From contig CABZSR010000004.1 in NCBI GenBank assembly GCA_902528415.1, positions 31,684 through 95,683 of the forward strand: 64,000 bases of DNA, given 5' to 3'. Below, in pieces: positions 1-9,636 of the stretch (position 1 is the first letter of the stretch; each line of letters starts with the position of its first letter). The translations under genes were made by a program, and so were the position numbers. This DNA comes from an uncultured SAR116 cluster alpha proteobacterium. GTDB taxonomy: Bacteria; Pseudomonadota; Alphaproteobacteria; Puniceispirillales; Marisalimonadaceae. The notes beneath the pieces are model-generated. The model saw only the letters and a list, made by a program, of their open reading frames with translations, ran no database searches and was not told the DNA's origin.

Positions 1-243
1 ATAGGTAGACATCATCAATATCCAGACGGATTTATGTTGTTTTTGGGTACTTTATTCGCCCCTACAGAAGATAGAGATGTTGTTGGTGAAGGCTTTACTC
101 ATAAAATAGGAGACAAAGTAACAATTTCAGAACCTAATTTGGGAGAATTAATAAATTATGTGAACTTATCCACAGTTTGTCCACAGTGGGATTTTGGAAT
201 AGCTTCAATGATAAAGAATTTAAGTCAAAGAGACCTTTTATAA
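1..243 (+). CDS. FAH-family hydrolase, C-terminal part (5' end outside window)
   Basis: The reading frame is open from base 1 to the stop at 243, so this is the last 80 residues of a gene that begins before the window. The visible end carries GRHHQYPDG, LFLGTLFAPTEDR and GFTHKIGD, then ends in FGIASMIKNL. These resemble the C-terminus of fumarylacetoacetate hydrolase family proteins, which cleave or dehydrate 2-oxo/acylpyruvate-like sugar-acid or aromatic catabolites. A Met occurs at base 34, but the frame continues upstream of it in good family-like sequence, so that Met is not the start. It lies 18 bases upstream of the CoA-transferase gene on the same strand, probably in one operon. Family assignment is fairly secure; the substrate is unknown. 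Confidence 0.8.
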   Translation: MGRHHQYPDGFMLFLGTLFAPTEDRDVVGEGFTHKIGDKVTISEPNLGELINYVNLSTVCPQWDFGIASMIKNLSQRDLL

Positions 244-261
244 ATAATTAAGGATTTTAAG

Positions 262-1389
262 ATGAATGACTCAATAAAAGGTTCTCTCGCAGGTGTTAAA
301 GTTATTGACTTTTCTACTCTCTTACCGGGACCACTTGCAAGTTTGTTTTTAGCAGAAACTGGTGCAGAAGTTATTAAAATTGAAAGACCTGAGTTTGGTG
401 ATGAGATAAGGTTGTCTCAGCCTAAATGGAATGATCAAAGTGTATCTTTTTCAATGCTTAATAGAGGAAAGAAGAGTTTATCATTAGATCTTAAAGATTC
501 AAAAAATTTGAAAATTTTGGAGCCAATAATTAGAGAGACTGATATTATAATTGAACAATTTAGACCGGGCGTTATGAAAAGGCTTGGATTAGATTATGCA
601 ACTATAAAAGAAATTAATAAGAAAATAATTTATGTTTCCATAACTGGCTATGGACAGAAAGGTCCTAAAAGTATGGTAGCTGGTCATGATCTAAATTACA
701 TTGGAAACACAGGTTTGTTAAGCTTAAGTATGGGAAGTAGTGACAAGACAGTAGTCCCTCCAGGATTAATCGCTGATATAGCAGGTGGATCATATCCGGC
801 CGTTATAAATATTTTGTTGGCTCTTAGAAAGAGAGATATAAACCAGGAAGGATCGTACATTGATATTTCAATGACAGACAATCTATTCCCTTTTATGTTT
901 TGGGGGTTAGGCTCTGGCTTTTCACAAAACACTTGGCCCGGTAACTCTGACTCAACTTTATCTGGGGGATCTCCTAGATATAATATTTATGAGACTAGAG
1001 ATGGTGGTTATTTGGCGGCTGCACCTTTAGAAGACAGGTTTTGGAATAAGTTTTGTGACGCAATAGATTTACCTAAAATATATATAAATATGAATGATAA
1101 TCCAAAGAAAGTTATTCAGGGAATCAGAGATATAATTAAATTAAAAAATAAAGATCATTGGTTTGATGTTTTTGAAAAAGCTGATTGTTGTTGTTCTATA
1201 GTTAAATCTTTGGAAGAAGCTATAAATGACAACCATTTTAAAGTAAGGGAGATTTTTTCAAGAAAAATTTTAAGTGAAGAAGGACACGAAATACCTGCCT
1301 TACCTGTTCCTATAGACAACCAATTTAGAAAAGGTAAAATAGGGGAAAAAGCACCAAAACTTGGTGTTCATAATGATTTATTTTTTTAG
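262..1389 (+). CDS. CaiB/BaiF family CoA-transferase or acyl-CoA racemase
   Basis: This is a 375-aa class III CoA-transferase fold protein, the usual length for the alpha-methylacyl-CoA racemase (AMACR) branch. It opens with GVKVIDFSTLLPGPLA and contains NRGKKSLSLDL and ITGYGQKGP. His142-Asp143 lie in AGHDLNY and Asp172 in ADIAGG; these correspond to the His and Asp catalytic positions of AMACR-type racemases, whereas the Frc-type transferases use one Asp. The protein either moves CoA between acids or epimerises a 2-methylacyl-CoA. It follows the FAH-family gene by 18 bases, suggesting a shared acid or acyl-CoA breakdown pathway. Family is certain; the AMACR-like subtype is likely; the substrate is not readable. 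Confidence 0.87.
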   Translation: MNDSIKGSLAGVKVIDFSTLLPGPLASLFLAETGAEVIKIERPEFGDEIRLSQPKWNDQSVSFSMLNRGKKSLSLDLKDSKNLKILEPIIRETDIIIEQFRPGVMKRLGLDYATIKEINKKIIYVSITGYGQKGPKSMVAGHDLNYIGNTGLLSLSMGSSDKTVVPPGLIADIAGGSYPAVINILLALRKRDINQEGSYIDISMTDNLFPFMFWGLGSGFSQNTWPGNSDSTLSGGSPRYNIYETRDGGYLAAAPLEDRFWNKFCDAIDLPKIYINMNDNPKKVIQGIRDIIKLKNKDHWFDVFEKADCCCSIVKSLEEAINDNHFKVREIFSRKILSEEGHEIPALPVPIDNQFRKGKIGEKAPKLGVHNDLFF

Positions 1390-1480
1390 TAAAATAATCA
1401 TTAACTTGACCTAGTCAATTCATGTTGTCACAGTAATGGGATAAGAAGCCAGTTTTTGGTTTAGCTTTTGGAGATATATT

Positions 1481-2794
1481 ATGAAAAGATTGAATGATTT
1501 AGAATCTTATTGGATGCCATTTACTGCCAATAGGGATTTTAAAAAAGACCCTAGGATGGTTGTTTCAGCTGATGGCATGTATTACAAAAGTGAAACTGGC
1601 AAAGATATTTTAGACAGTGCTGCTGGATTATGGTGTGTCAATGCAGGACATAATAGACCAGAGATTACATCTGCAATTTCTCAACAAGCGGCTACTTTAG
1701 ATTTTGCCCCAAGTTTTCAATATGGACATCCAAAAGCTTTTGAATTAGCAAGTCGTGTTGCTGACTTATTTCCTAAGGGTTTAGATCATGTCTTTTTTAC
1801 AAATTCTGGTTCAGAGGCTGTAGATAGCACTCTTAAAATTGCTTTAGCTTACCATAGGGCTAGAGGAAAAGGGACAAAGACAAGATTAATTGGTCGTGAA
1901 AGAGGATATCATGGTGTAGGTTTTGGGGGAATCTCTGTTGGAGGTATGCCAAGAAATAGACAATATTTTGGAACACTACTCTCTGGAGTTGATCATATAT
2001 CTCACACTCACCTGCCAGATAAAAATAAATTTTGTAAAGGGTCTCCTGAACATGGTGATTATTTGGCTGACACTTTAGAAAACATTGTAACTCTTCACGA
2101 TGCATCCACAATTGCTTCAGTAATTGTTGAGCCAATAGCAGGATCAACAGGGGTTCTTCCACCACCTAAAAATTACTTAAAAAGATTAAGAGAAATTTGT
2201 GATAAGCATGATATTTTATTAATTTTTGATGAAGTAATAACTGGTTTTGGTCGTTTAGGAAAAGCCACCGCTTCAGAATATTTTGGAGTTACACCTGACA
2301 TAATATCATGTGCTAAGGCAATTACCAATGGTATAATTCCAATGGGAGCTGCTGTAGTATCCAAAGAAATATACGATACTATGATGGATGAAGCCGATAT
2401 GCCAATAGAGCTTTTTCATGGATATACGTATTCTGGACACCCAATTGCCTCAGCAGCAGGTCTAGCTACCTTGGACATCTATAGAGACGAAGATTTATTC
2501 AATAAAGCAGGTAAAACAGCAAAGTATTTGGAAAATGTAATTCATCAACTTAAAAATGATAAAAATGTCATTGATATCAGAAATTTAGGATTGGTCGCTG
2601 CTATAGAGATTGCTCCAAGGCCAGGAGCGGTTGGTGCTCGTGGTTATGAAGCTATGAAAAAAGCTTGGCACAAAGGTCTGATGTTAAGAGTTACAGGAGA
2701 TACTCTAGCTTTTTCACCGCCGTTAATAGCAGAAAAACATGACATTGATAAAATTTTTGAAATTGTTCAATCTGTTCTTAAAGATTTAGACTAA
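1481..2794 (+). CDS. class III (omega-amino acid:pyruvate-type) aminotransferase
   Basis: A 437-aa fold-type I PLP enzyme. The N-terminal ESYWMPFTANRDF and GLWCVNAGHN are typical of beta-alanine/omega-amino acid:pyruvate aminotransferases. The PLP lysine is Lys279 in ISCAKAITNG, preceded by Asp250 in IFDEVITGFGR, which holds the pyridine nitrogen; GSEAVDSTLK binds the phosphate. It moves an amino group from an omega-amino acid, amine or taurine-like donor to pyruvate or a similar oxo acid in the cytoplasm. A GGAG ribosome site lies just upstream of the ATG. Its last 9 bases overlap the end of the convergent metallo-hydrolase gene. Class is certain; the exact donor is inference. Confidence 0.88.
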   Translation: MKRLNDLESYWMPFTANRDFKKDPRMVVSADGMYYKSETGKDILDSAAGLWCVNAGHNRPEITSAISQQAATLDFAPSFQYGHPKAFELASRVADLFPKGLDHVFFTNSGSEAVDSTLKIALAYHRARGKGTKTRLIGRERGYHGVGFGGISVGGMPRNRQYFGTLLSGVDHISHTHLPDKNKFCKGSPEHGDYLADTLENIVTLHDASTIASVIVEPIAGSTGVLPPPKNYLKRLREICDKHDILLIFDEVITGFGRLGKATASEYFGVTPDIISCAKAITNGIIPMGAAVVSKEIYDTMMDEADMPIELFHGYTYSGHPIASAAGLATLDIYRDEDLFNKAGKTAKYLENVIHQLKNDKNVIDIRNLGLVAAIEIAPRPGAVGARGYEAMKKAWHKGLMLRVTGDTLAFSPPLIAEKHDIDKIFEIVQSVLKDLD

Positions 2795-3679
2795 ATTTTT
2801 TATACTATTGATAGGAACCTTTATATACACACTACCGTTGTCTTCTGGTGGTGGTAGGTTACCGGCTCTCATGTTCACTTGAATTGAAGGAATAATAAGT
2901 TTTGGCATGTTTAGTGTTTTATCTCTAGCTTCTCTGATCTTAACAAACTCATCTTCTAAAATTGATGTTTTAACATGAACATTATTTTCTTTCTGTTCAC
3001 CAACTGTTGTTGACCATTTAACTTCTCTTGAAGAAGGTGGGTAATCGTGACAAACAAAAATTCTTGTTTCATCAGGATAACTTAATATTTTCTGTATTGA
3101 TCTATAAAGCTGGCGGGCATCTCCACCTGGAAAGTCTGCTCTTGCACTACCTAAGTCAGGCATAAATAATGTGTCACCTACAAAAATAGAGTTTCCAATA
3201 ACATGAGCCGTACACGCAGGGGTATGGCCTGGTGTATTAATGACTTTACAATTTATATTTCCAATTTTGTACTCATCATTATCTTTAAACAGTTTATCAA
3301 ATTGACTACCATCTATTTGAAACTCAGTACCAGCATTAAATGTTTTCCCAAAAATATTTTGAATATCTGAAATTTTTTCAGATATCCCTATCTTACCTCC
3401 AAGTTTTTTTTTTATATAAGGAGAAGCAGATAAGTGATCTGCGTGGACGTGAGTCTCAATTAGCCATTCTACATTTAATTTATTATGATCAACATAAGAT
3501 ATTATCTTATCTGCATTTACATAATCTATGTCACCAGACGAATAATCAAAATCTAAGACACTATCAATAACAGCACATTTTTTTTCTATATTGTCATGAA
3601 CTACGTAGCTTATCGTGGATGTTTGATCATCAAAGAAACCTTTGATATGGAGATTTTCGTCTTTTTTTATTTCGTTCAT
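2786..3679 (-). CDS. MBL-fold metallo-hydrolase, Blh/ETHE1 persulfide-dioxygenase-like
   Basis: A 297-aa metallo-beta-lactamase fold protein with the metal motif THVHADHLSAS (His77, His79, Asp81, His82), then NTPGHTPACTAH and VCHDYPP supplying the later ligands. The wording HADHLSASPYIKKKLGGK matches the bacterial Blh group next to ETHE1 persulfide dioxygenases, which oxidise glutathione persulfide using one iron during sulfide detoxification. No rhodanese domain is fused and no BigR-type ArsR regulator is nearby. It lies 17 bases downstream of the amidase on the same strand, so the two may be cotranscribed. The MBL fold is certain; persulfide dioxygenase activity is a family-based guess. Confidence 0.8.
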   Translation of the reverse strand: MNEIKKDENLHIKGFFDDQTSTISYVVHDNIEKKCAVIDSVLDFDYSSGDIDYVNADKIISYVDHNKLNVEWLIETHVHADHLSASPYIKKKLGGKIGISEKISDIQNIFGKTFNAGTEFQIDGSQFDKLFKDNDEYKIGNINCKVINTPGHTPACTAHVIGNSIFVGDTLFMPDLGSARADFPGGDARQLYRSIQKILSYPDETRIFVCHDYPPSSREVKWSTTVGEQKENNVHVKTSILEDEFVKIREARDKTLNMPKLIIPSIQVNMRAGNLPPPEDNGSVYIKVPINSIKNLV

Positions 3680-3696
3680 CTTTAAACCTTATTAAA

Positions 3697-5118
3697 TTAT
3701 TTTATTAATGGTATAGGTCTTTTAGTTTTTTCATTTGTCATTAAAATAGTTTCTAAGCTTTTCGCAATTTCTGATAATTGTACATCCCTACCGGCAGGAG
3801 CAATTAATTGGATGCCGAAAGGCATTTCTTTATGATCTAACCCACACGGTAATGCCCAAACGCATGGAATTGCCATTGTTGATGCATAACTTAGTGATAA
3901 CCAGCGCATATAAGTTGTCAATTTTTCGCCATTAATATTATCTACAAATAATTGCTTGTGTGGATAAGGCGATACTGACGCAGCAGGGCAGATTAAGACA
4001 TCATAATCATTAAAAAAATTTCGAAAGTTTTTATATATTTTTGTTTGCATGACATGAGCTGATGAAACGTCAGCAAGACTATACTTTAATCCTCTTTCAA
4101 CATTATCAATTACATTTGGTCCCAATAAATCTTTATATTTATCAAGTTTGTCTTTATGAGAAGCAACATAGTTAAAACCTCTAATAACCTCAAAGCAACT
4201 GTGAATATCTAAAAAATCTGGTTCACCTTGATCGGCGGTATAGAAATTATTTTTAAAAGTATCAATCTTTTTTAAAAATGTTGATTTTATATCGTTATCA
4301 ACTGGAGCGCATCCAAGATCAGACGAAAAAGACATTTTAATCTCCGATAAATCTGCACCTAATAATTCATCTGGCATCGACAAACTATCTAGGCTGGAAA
4401 ATGGATCTGTTCTGTTTAAATTAACTTGAGCTTGAAGTAGTAGGTAAGTATCCGAAACATTTCTTCCCATAGGACCTTGAACTGAAAAAGGGTTTAAGCC
4501 AACAGAGGCTTCGGTTGCTGGGACAAGTCCAGGCGAAGGTCTAAAACCAGTAACACCACAAAAACCTGCTGGAGTTCTAAGGCTCCCTCCGTAATCACTT
4601 CCATTTGCTAATGGCATCATGTTTGTTGCTAATGCAGCTGCACTTCCACCCGAGGAGCCTGCTGGAGTTTTAGTAATATCAAATGGATTAGAAGTGGCGC
4701 CATAAACTCTATTTGTAGTGTTTCCTCCAGCCCCAAATTCTGGAGTGTTGGTTTTACAAAATATAATTGCACCTTCGTTTCTAATATCTTCAACTATAGT
4801 ATCATCGCTTTTAGGTATTCTATCTTCATAAATTTTGGATCCAGCAGTTGAGCGTAAATTCTTTACTATATTTAAATCTTTAATTCCAACTGGGAGACCA
4901 TGTAGCAACCCAAGTTCTGATCCTGACATAACGTCATCTTCAGCCTTTTTGGCCTGTTTTAATACGTCATTTTTGTCAATTGCTACAACCGCCTTTATTG
5001 AAGGATTGTGTTTTTCTATCTGTTCAATACAACTTGTAGTTAATTCAACGGGTGAAAGTTGCTTATTACCGATTAACTTTCTTGCTTCAGCAGCGTTTAG
5101 ATCACATGGTCTTGTCAT
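3697..5118 (-). CDS. amidase-signature family amidase
   Basis: A 473-aa amidase-signature enzyme. The Ser-cisSer-Lys triad is readable: Lys80 in LPVGIKDLN, cis-Ser155 in AGSSGGSAA and nucleophile Ser179 in DYGGSLRTPAG, with the family's 24-residue spacing between the serines. It hydrolyses a carboxamide to an acid and ammonia. GatB and GatC are not next to it, so it is unlikely to be the tRNA amidotransferase subunit. Its start is divergent from irr, with 133 bases between them. It shares only the catalytic motifs with the two other amidases of this window (16849-18135 and 60432-61745), so these do not look like recent duplicates. Substrate unknown. Confidence 0.85.
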   Translation of the reverse strand: MTRPCDLNAAEARKLIGNKQLSPVELTTSCIEQIEKHNPSIKAVVAIDKNDVLKQAKKAEDDVMSGSELGLLHGLPVGIKDLNIVKNLRSTAGSKIYEDRIPKSDDTIVEDIRNEGAIIFCKTNTPEFGAGGNTTNRVYGATSNPFDITKTPAGSSGGSAAALATNMMPLANGSDYGGSLRTPAGFCGVTGFRPSPGLVPATEASVGLNPFSVQGPMGRNVSDTYLLLQAQVNLNRTDPFSSLDSLSMPDELLGADLSEIKMSFSSDLGCAPVDNDIKSTFLKKIDTFKNNFYTADQGEPDFLDIHSCFEVIRGFNYVASHKDKLDKYKDLLGPNVIDNVERGLKYSLADVSSAHVMQTKIYKNFRNFFNDYDVLICPAASVSPYPHKQLFVDNINGEKLTTYMRWLSLSYASTMAIPCVWALPCGLDHKEMPFGIQLIAPAGRDVQLSEIAKSLETILMTNEKTKRPIPLIK

Positions 5119-5215
5119 TTATTTTCCTATCAAAAAGAAGATTACATTTTATTATAGTTTCGTAAAGTGAGAAACAACAAACTTGACATTATTTAAATAT
5201 AATAATATTTGATTA

Positions 5216-5244
5216 TTGAGAATGATTATCAAATAGTATATAAT
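5216..5244 (+). promoter_or_regulatory. irr promoter, apparently leaderless
   Basis: A -35 element TTGAGA (5216-5221) and a perfect -10 TATAAT (5239-5244) are separated by exactly 17 bases. Transcription would be expected to start near 5251, and the irr ATG is at 5252, so the message should have essentially no leader. No Shine-Dalgarno sequence precedes the ATG, which agrees. A second possible -35, TTGACA at 5183-5188, pairs only with poorer -10 sequences. Confidence 0.65.
5217..5231 (+). promoter_or_regulatory. Fur-type / iron-responsive operator overlapping the irr -35
   Basis: TGAGAATGATTATCA is a 7-1-7 inverted repeat with one mismatch (TGA(G/T)AAT-G-ATTATCA). It matches the core of Fur/Mur boxes and also the TGA-N9-TCA rule of the alphaproteobacterial iron-responsive (RirA) box. 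It sits on the -35 and into the spacer, a repressor position. Binding by Irr itself, Fur/Mur or RirA cannot be told apart from sequence alone. Confidence 0.6.
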
Positions 5245-5251
5245 TTAAGTT

Positions 5252-5650
5252 ATGAATAATAAAGAAAAATTAAGAAATGCAGGACTTAGACCTACTAAAC
5301 AAAGGATGATAGTCGCTGATATACTATTAAATGGTTTTAATCGACATTTTACCGCTGAAAATCTCCAAGATGAAATTAATTCATCTGGTAATTCTATGTC
5401 TATAGCTACCGTATATAACTGCTTAAAAAAATTTAAAAATTGTGGACTTATAAAACAAGTTGAAACCTCTAAAGATACAGCAATATTTGATACAAACACG
5501 GATTATCATCACCATTTTTTAAACGAAGAGACTGGTGAGTTAATAGATATTGAAAACGAAGAGATCAGTTTACATAAGCTACCTGAAATCCCTCAAGGAT
5601 ATTTAAACAACGGTATTGAAGTTATAATAAAATTAAAGAGACATAATTAA
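5252..5650 (+). CDS. irr: Fur-family regulator, Irr-like (iron response regulator)
   Basis: A 132-aa Fur-superfamily repressor. It has the winged-helix start GLRPTKQRMIVADILL, the recognition region SIATVYNCLKKF (50-61), and then FDTNTDYHHHF. His86-88 match the triple-His haem-sensing site of Irr proteins. The C-terminus lacks the CxxC pairs of zinc-holding Fur/PerR, and the end LPEIPQGY...VEVIIKLK-like region is also Irr-like. The N-terminal Cys-Pro haem motif of Bradyrhizobium Irr is absent, as in several other alphaproteobacteria. Irr controls haem, iron and peroxide genes according to haem supply. It is followed after 100 bases by katG, a haem enzyme. Subfamily assignment is likely, not certain. 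Confidence 0.8.
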   Translation: MNNKEKLRNAGLRPTKQRMIVADILLNGFNRHFTAENLQDEINSSGNSMSIATVYNCLKKFKNCGLIKQVETSKDTAIFDTNTDYHHHFLNEETGELIDIENEEISLHKLPEIPQGYLNNGIEVIIKLKRHN

Positions 5651-5659
5651 ATTTTTTAC

Positions 5660-5676
5660 TTTAAAACCGTTCTAAA
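5660..5676 (+). promoter_or_regulatory. ICE-like (Irr box) palindrome upstream of katG
   Basis: TTTAAAACCGTTCTAAA is an inverted repeat of 7-base arms around 3 bases, with a single mismatch from a perfect TTTAGAA-N3-TTCTAAA. This is close to the palindromic Irr box (ICE) known from rhizobia. It ends four bases before the katG -35 and begins nine bases after the irr stop codon. That upstream position would suit activation or interference with polymerase entry. Chance occurrence in AT-rich DNA is possible. Confidence 0.5.
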
Positions 5677-5680
5677 CTAC

Positions 5681-7886
<2,206 letters not shown>

Positions 7887-7910
7887 TAATAATTAACTAA
7901 AAATGAAATT

Positions 7911-7934
7911 AGGCGGTTTTAACCGCCTTTTTTT
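7911..7934 (+). terminator. rho-independent terminator after katG
   Basis: A perfect 7-bp stem AGGCGGT / ACCGCCT with loop TTTA is followed by seven T residues (7928-7934). It is located 24 bases past the katG stop, and the T-run touches the stop codon of convergent xerC. The minus strand has no T-run after the stem, so it serves katG rather than xerC. Confidence 0.9.
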
Positions 7935-8850
7935 ATGAGCGAGGGTGTATTGCTTTGTGTAACTTAAGTAATTCAGTTTCATTGACGTCAGTATATCTCT
8001 GGGTTGTCGAAAGACTTGAATGACCCAAAAGTTGTTGAATAGCTCTTAGATCTGCTCCACCAGACAGTAAATGAGTTGCAAATGCATGTCGAAGTGCATG
8101 GGGGGTAGTATGAGATGGTAAGCCTAATTCATATCTTAAATTTTCAACTCTCCTTTGAATAATTCTTGGAGAAAGTTCTCCACCTCTTTTTCCAAGGAAC
8201 AGTGGTTCATCTTCTTTTACATCATATGGGCACAGGTCAAGATATTGCTTAACACCCTCACAGATTATAGGTAACAAGGGTATATCTCTATACTTGTTAC
8301 CTTTTCCTTTTACTCTCAACCAGTCACTTTTTGGAGCTTCTTTCTTTTTAAGAGATAATGCTTCACTTATTCTAAGACCTGAACCATATAATAATAACAT
8401 TACAGCTCTATCTCGAAGGTTAATCCATTGGTCATTTTCATTATCCATTAGAGACACAAAAGCTTTAGCGACAAGATCCGAATCAATGGATTTAGGATAA
8501 CTTCTTTTAAGTTTAGGACTTTTGAAAATAGATATATCAAGAGATAAAATAACTTTATCTTTCAATAAGAATTTAAAAAAATTTTTTAAACTAGATATTT
8601 TTCTCGCAACTGTCGGTCTTGATAATTCTCGTTCAAACAATACTGATAAGAATTCTCTTAAAATATACTTATCTGGAGATAAAAAGTCATGATTTCTTTC
8701 AGTACAAAATTTTAAAAATTCTACTACATCCCTCTTATAGGCACCAAGAGTATGCACCCCATACCCTCTAATATTTTCTAAATATTTAATCCAAGGTAAA
8801 ACAACATTATTTTTTGTGTTTAAGATATTATTTTGTTTTATCGTATCCAT
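7933..8850 (-). CDS. xerC: tyrosine recombinase XerC
   Basis: A 305-aa tyrosine recombinase with an N-terminal SAM-like core-binding domain (about 15-105) and a C-terminal catalytic domain. The catalytic residues are visible: Arg in LYGSGLRISEAL, Lys in VKGKGNKYRD, His-x-x-Arg in HALRHAFATHLL, His in LLGHSSLSTTQ and the Tyr nucleophile in QRYTDV. XerC acts with XerD at dif to resolve chromosome dimers. The position beside fsa and priA is the usual alphaproteobacterial place for xerC, and there is no integrase-type neighbourhood. It lies 8 bases downstream of fsa, in the same operon. XerD in place of XerC is the only realistic alternative. Confidence 0.88.
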   Translation of the reverse strand: MDTIKQNNILNTKNNVVLPWIKYLENIRGYGVHTLGAYKRDVVEFLKFCTERNHDFLSPDKYILREFLSVLFERELSRPTVARKISSLKNFFKFLLKDKVILSLDISIFKSPKLKRSYPKSIDSDLVAKAFVSLMDNENDQWINLRDRAVMLLLYGSGLRISEALSLKKKEAPKSDWLRVKGKGNKYRDIPLLPIICEGVKQYLDLCPYDVKEDEPLFLGKRGGELSPRIIQRRVENLRYELGLPSHTTPHALRHAFATHLLSGGADLRAIQQLLGHSSLSTTQRYTDVNETELLKLHKAIHPRS

Positions 8851-8858
8851 AAATCAAC

Positions 8859-9512
8859 TTATAAAATTGATTGACCTGTTTTTTTCCAGTCAGATAAGAA
8901 ATCTGCTAGACCCTTATCGGTAAGTGGATGATTGTACATGGCTTTTAAAAACTTTGGTGGAATGGTTGCAACATCTGCACCTAATTTTGCTGAGTCTATA
9001 ATATCTTGGACACTTCTTATTGAGGCAGCAAGAACCTTTGTTTCAAATCCATGAATATCATAAATTTCAGTTATCTCTGAAATTAAGTTCATGCCATCTG
9101 CACCTATATCATCTAGTCTTCCAATAAAAGGCGATATGAAAGAAGCACCTGCTTTTGCTGCTAAAAGTGCTTGAGCGGAACTGAAACATAAGGTTACATT
9201 TACCATAATACCGTCATCTGAAAATGCTTTACATGCTCTAAGACCATCAAAAGTCAGAGGTACTTTGATGGCAACATTTTGAGCAATTTCAGATAGTTTT
9301 TTACCTTCCAATAGCATGTTATCAAAATCGGTTGCTGTAACTTCTGCACTTACGGGTCCTGACACCTCATTACAAATTTCTTTAATGGTTTCAATGATAT
9401 TTCGTCCAGATTTAGCTATTAAAGAGGGATTTGTTGTAACTCCGTCAATTAATCCAGTAACATTTAATGATTTTATTTCGTCAATTTCAGCAGTATCTAT
9501 GAATAATTCCAT
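8859..9512 (-). CDS. fsa: fructose-6-phosphate aldolase / short transaldolase
   Basis: A 217-aa TalC/FSA-type class I aldolase, the short form of transaldolase. The opening [14 protein letters not shown] and [11 protein letters not shown] are diagnostic. The Schiff-base lysine is Lys83 in [12 protein letters not shown]. It either cleaves fructose 6-phosphate to dihydroxyacetone and glyceraldehyde 3-phosphate or acts as transaldolase in the pentose phosphate pathway; sequence alone does not settle which. AAAGGATG precedes the ATG. It is divergent from priA with a 124-base shared promoter region and followed by xerC. Confidence 0.9.
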   Translation of the reverse strand: MELFIDTAEIDEIKSLNVTGLIDGVTTNPSLIAKSGRNIIETIKEICNEVSGPVSAEVTATDFDNMLLEGKKLSEIAQNVAIKVPLTFDGLRACKAFSDDGIMVNVTLCFSSAQALLAAKAGASFISPFIGRLDDIGADGMNLISEITEIYDIHGFETKVLAASIRSVQDIIDSAKLGADVATIPPKFLKAMYNHPLTDKGLADFLSDWKKTGQSIL

Positions 9513-9636
9513 CTTTCATCCTTTATGGGTTTTTATAATTAAAAAAAACTAATATTTCATTAAACATATTTTATAATACATTATGTAAATAATGATAACT
9601 ATATTTAGCTTTAAAATAATTTCATAAAGATGATTA

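Noticed and set aside
1406..1420. TTGACCTAGTCAA short palindrome before the aminotransferase gene
   Set aside because: The arms are only five bases, and no suitable -10 lies at a proper distance; I could not support it as a promoter or operator.
5183..5211. TTGACA with downstream TAATAT/TATTTG as main irr promoter
   Set aside because: The spacing (14) or the -10 quality is poor, whereas TTGAGA-N17-TATAAT at 5216-5244 is much better.
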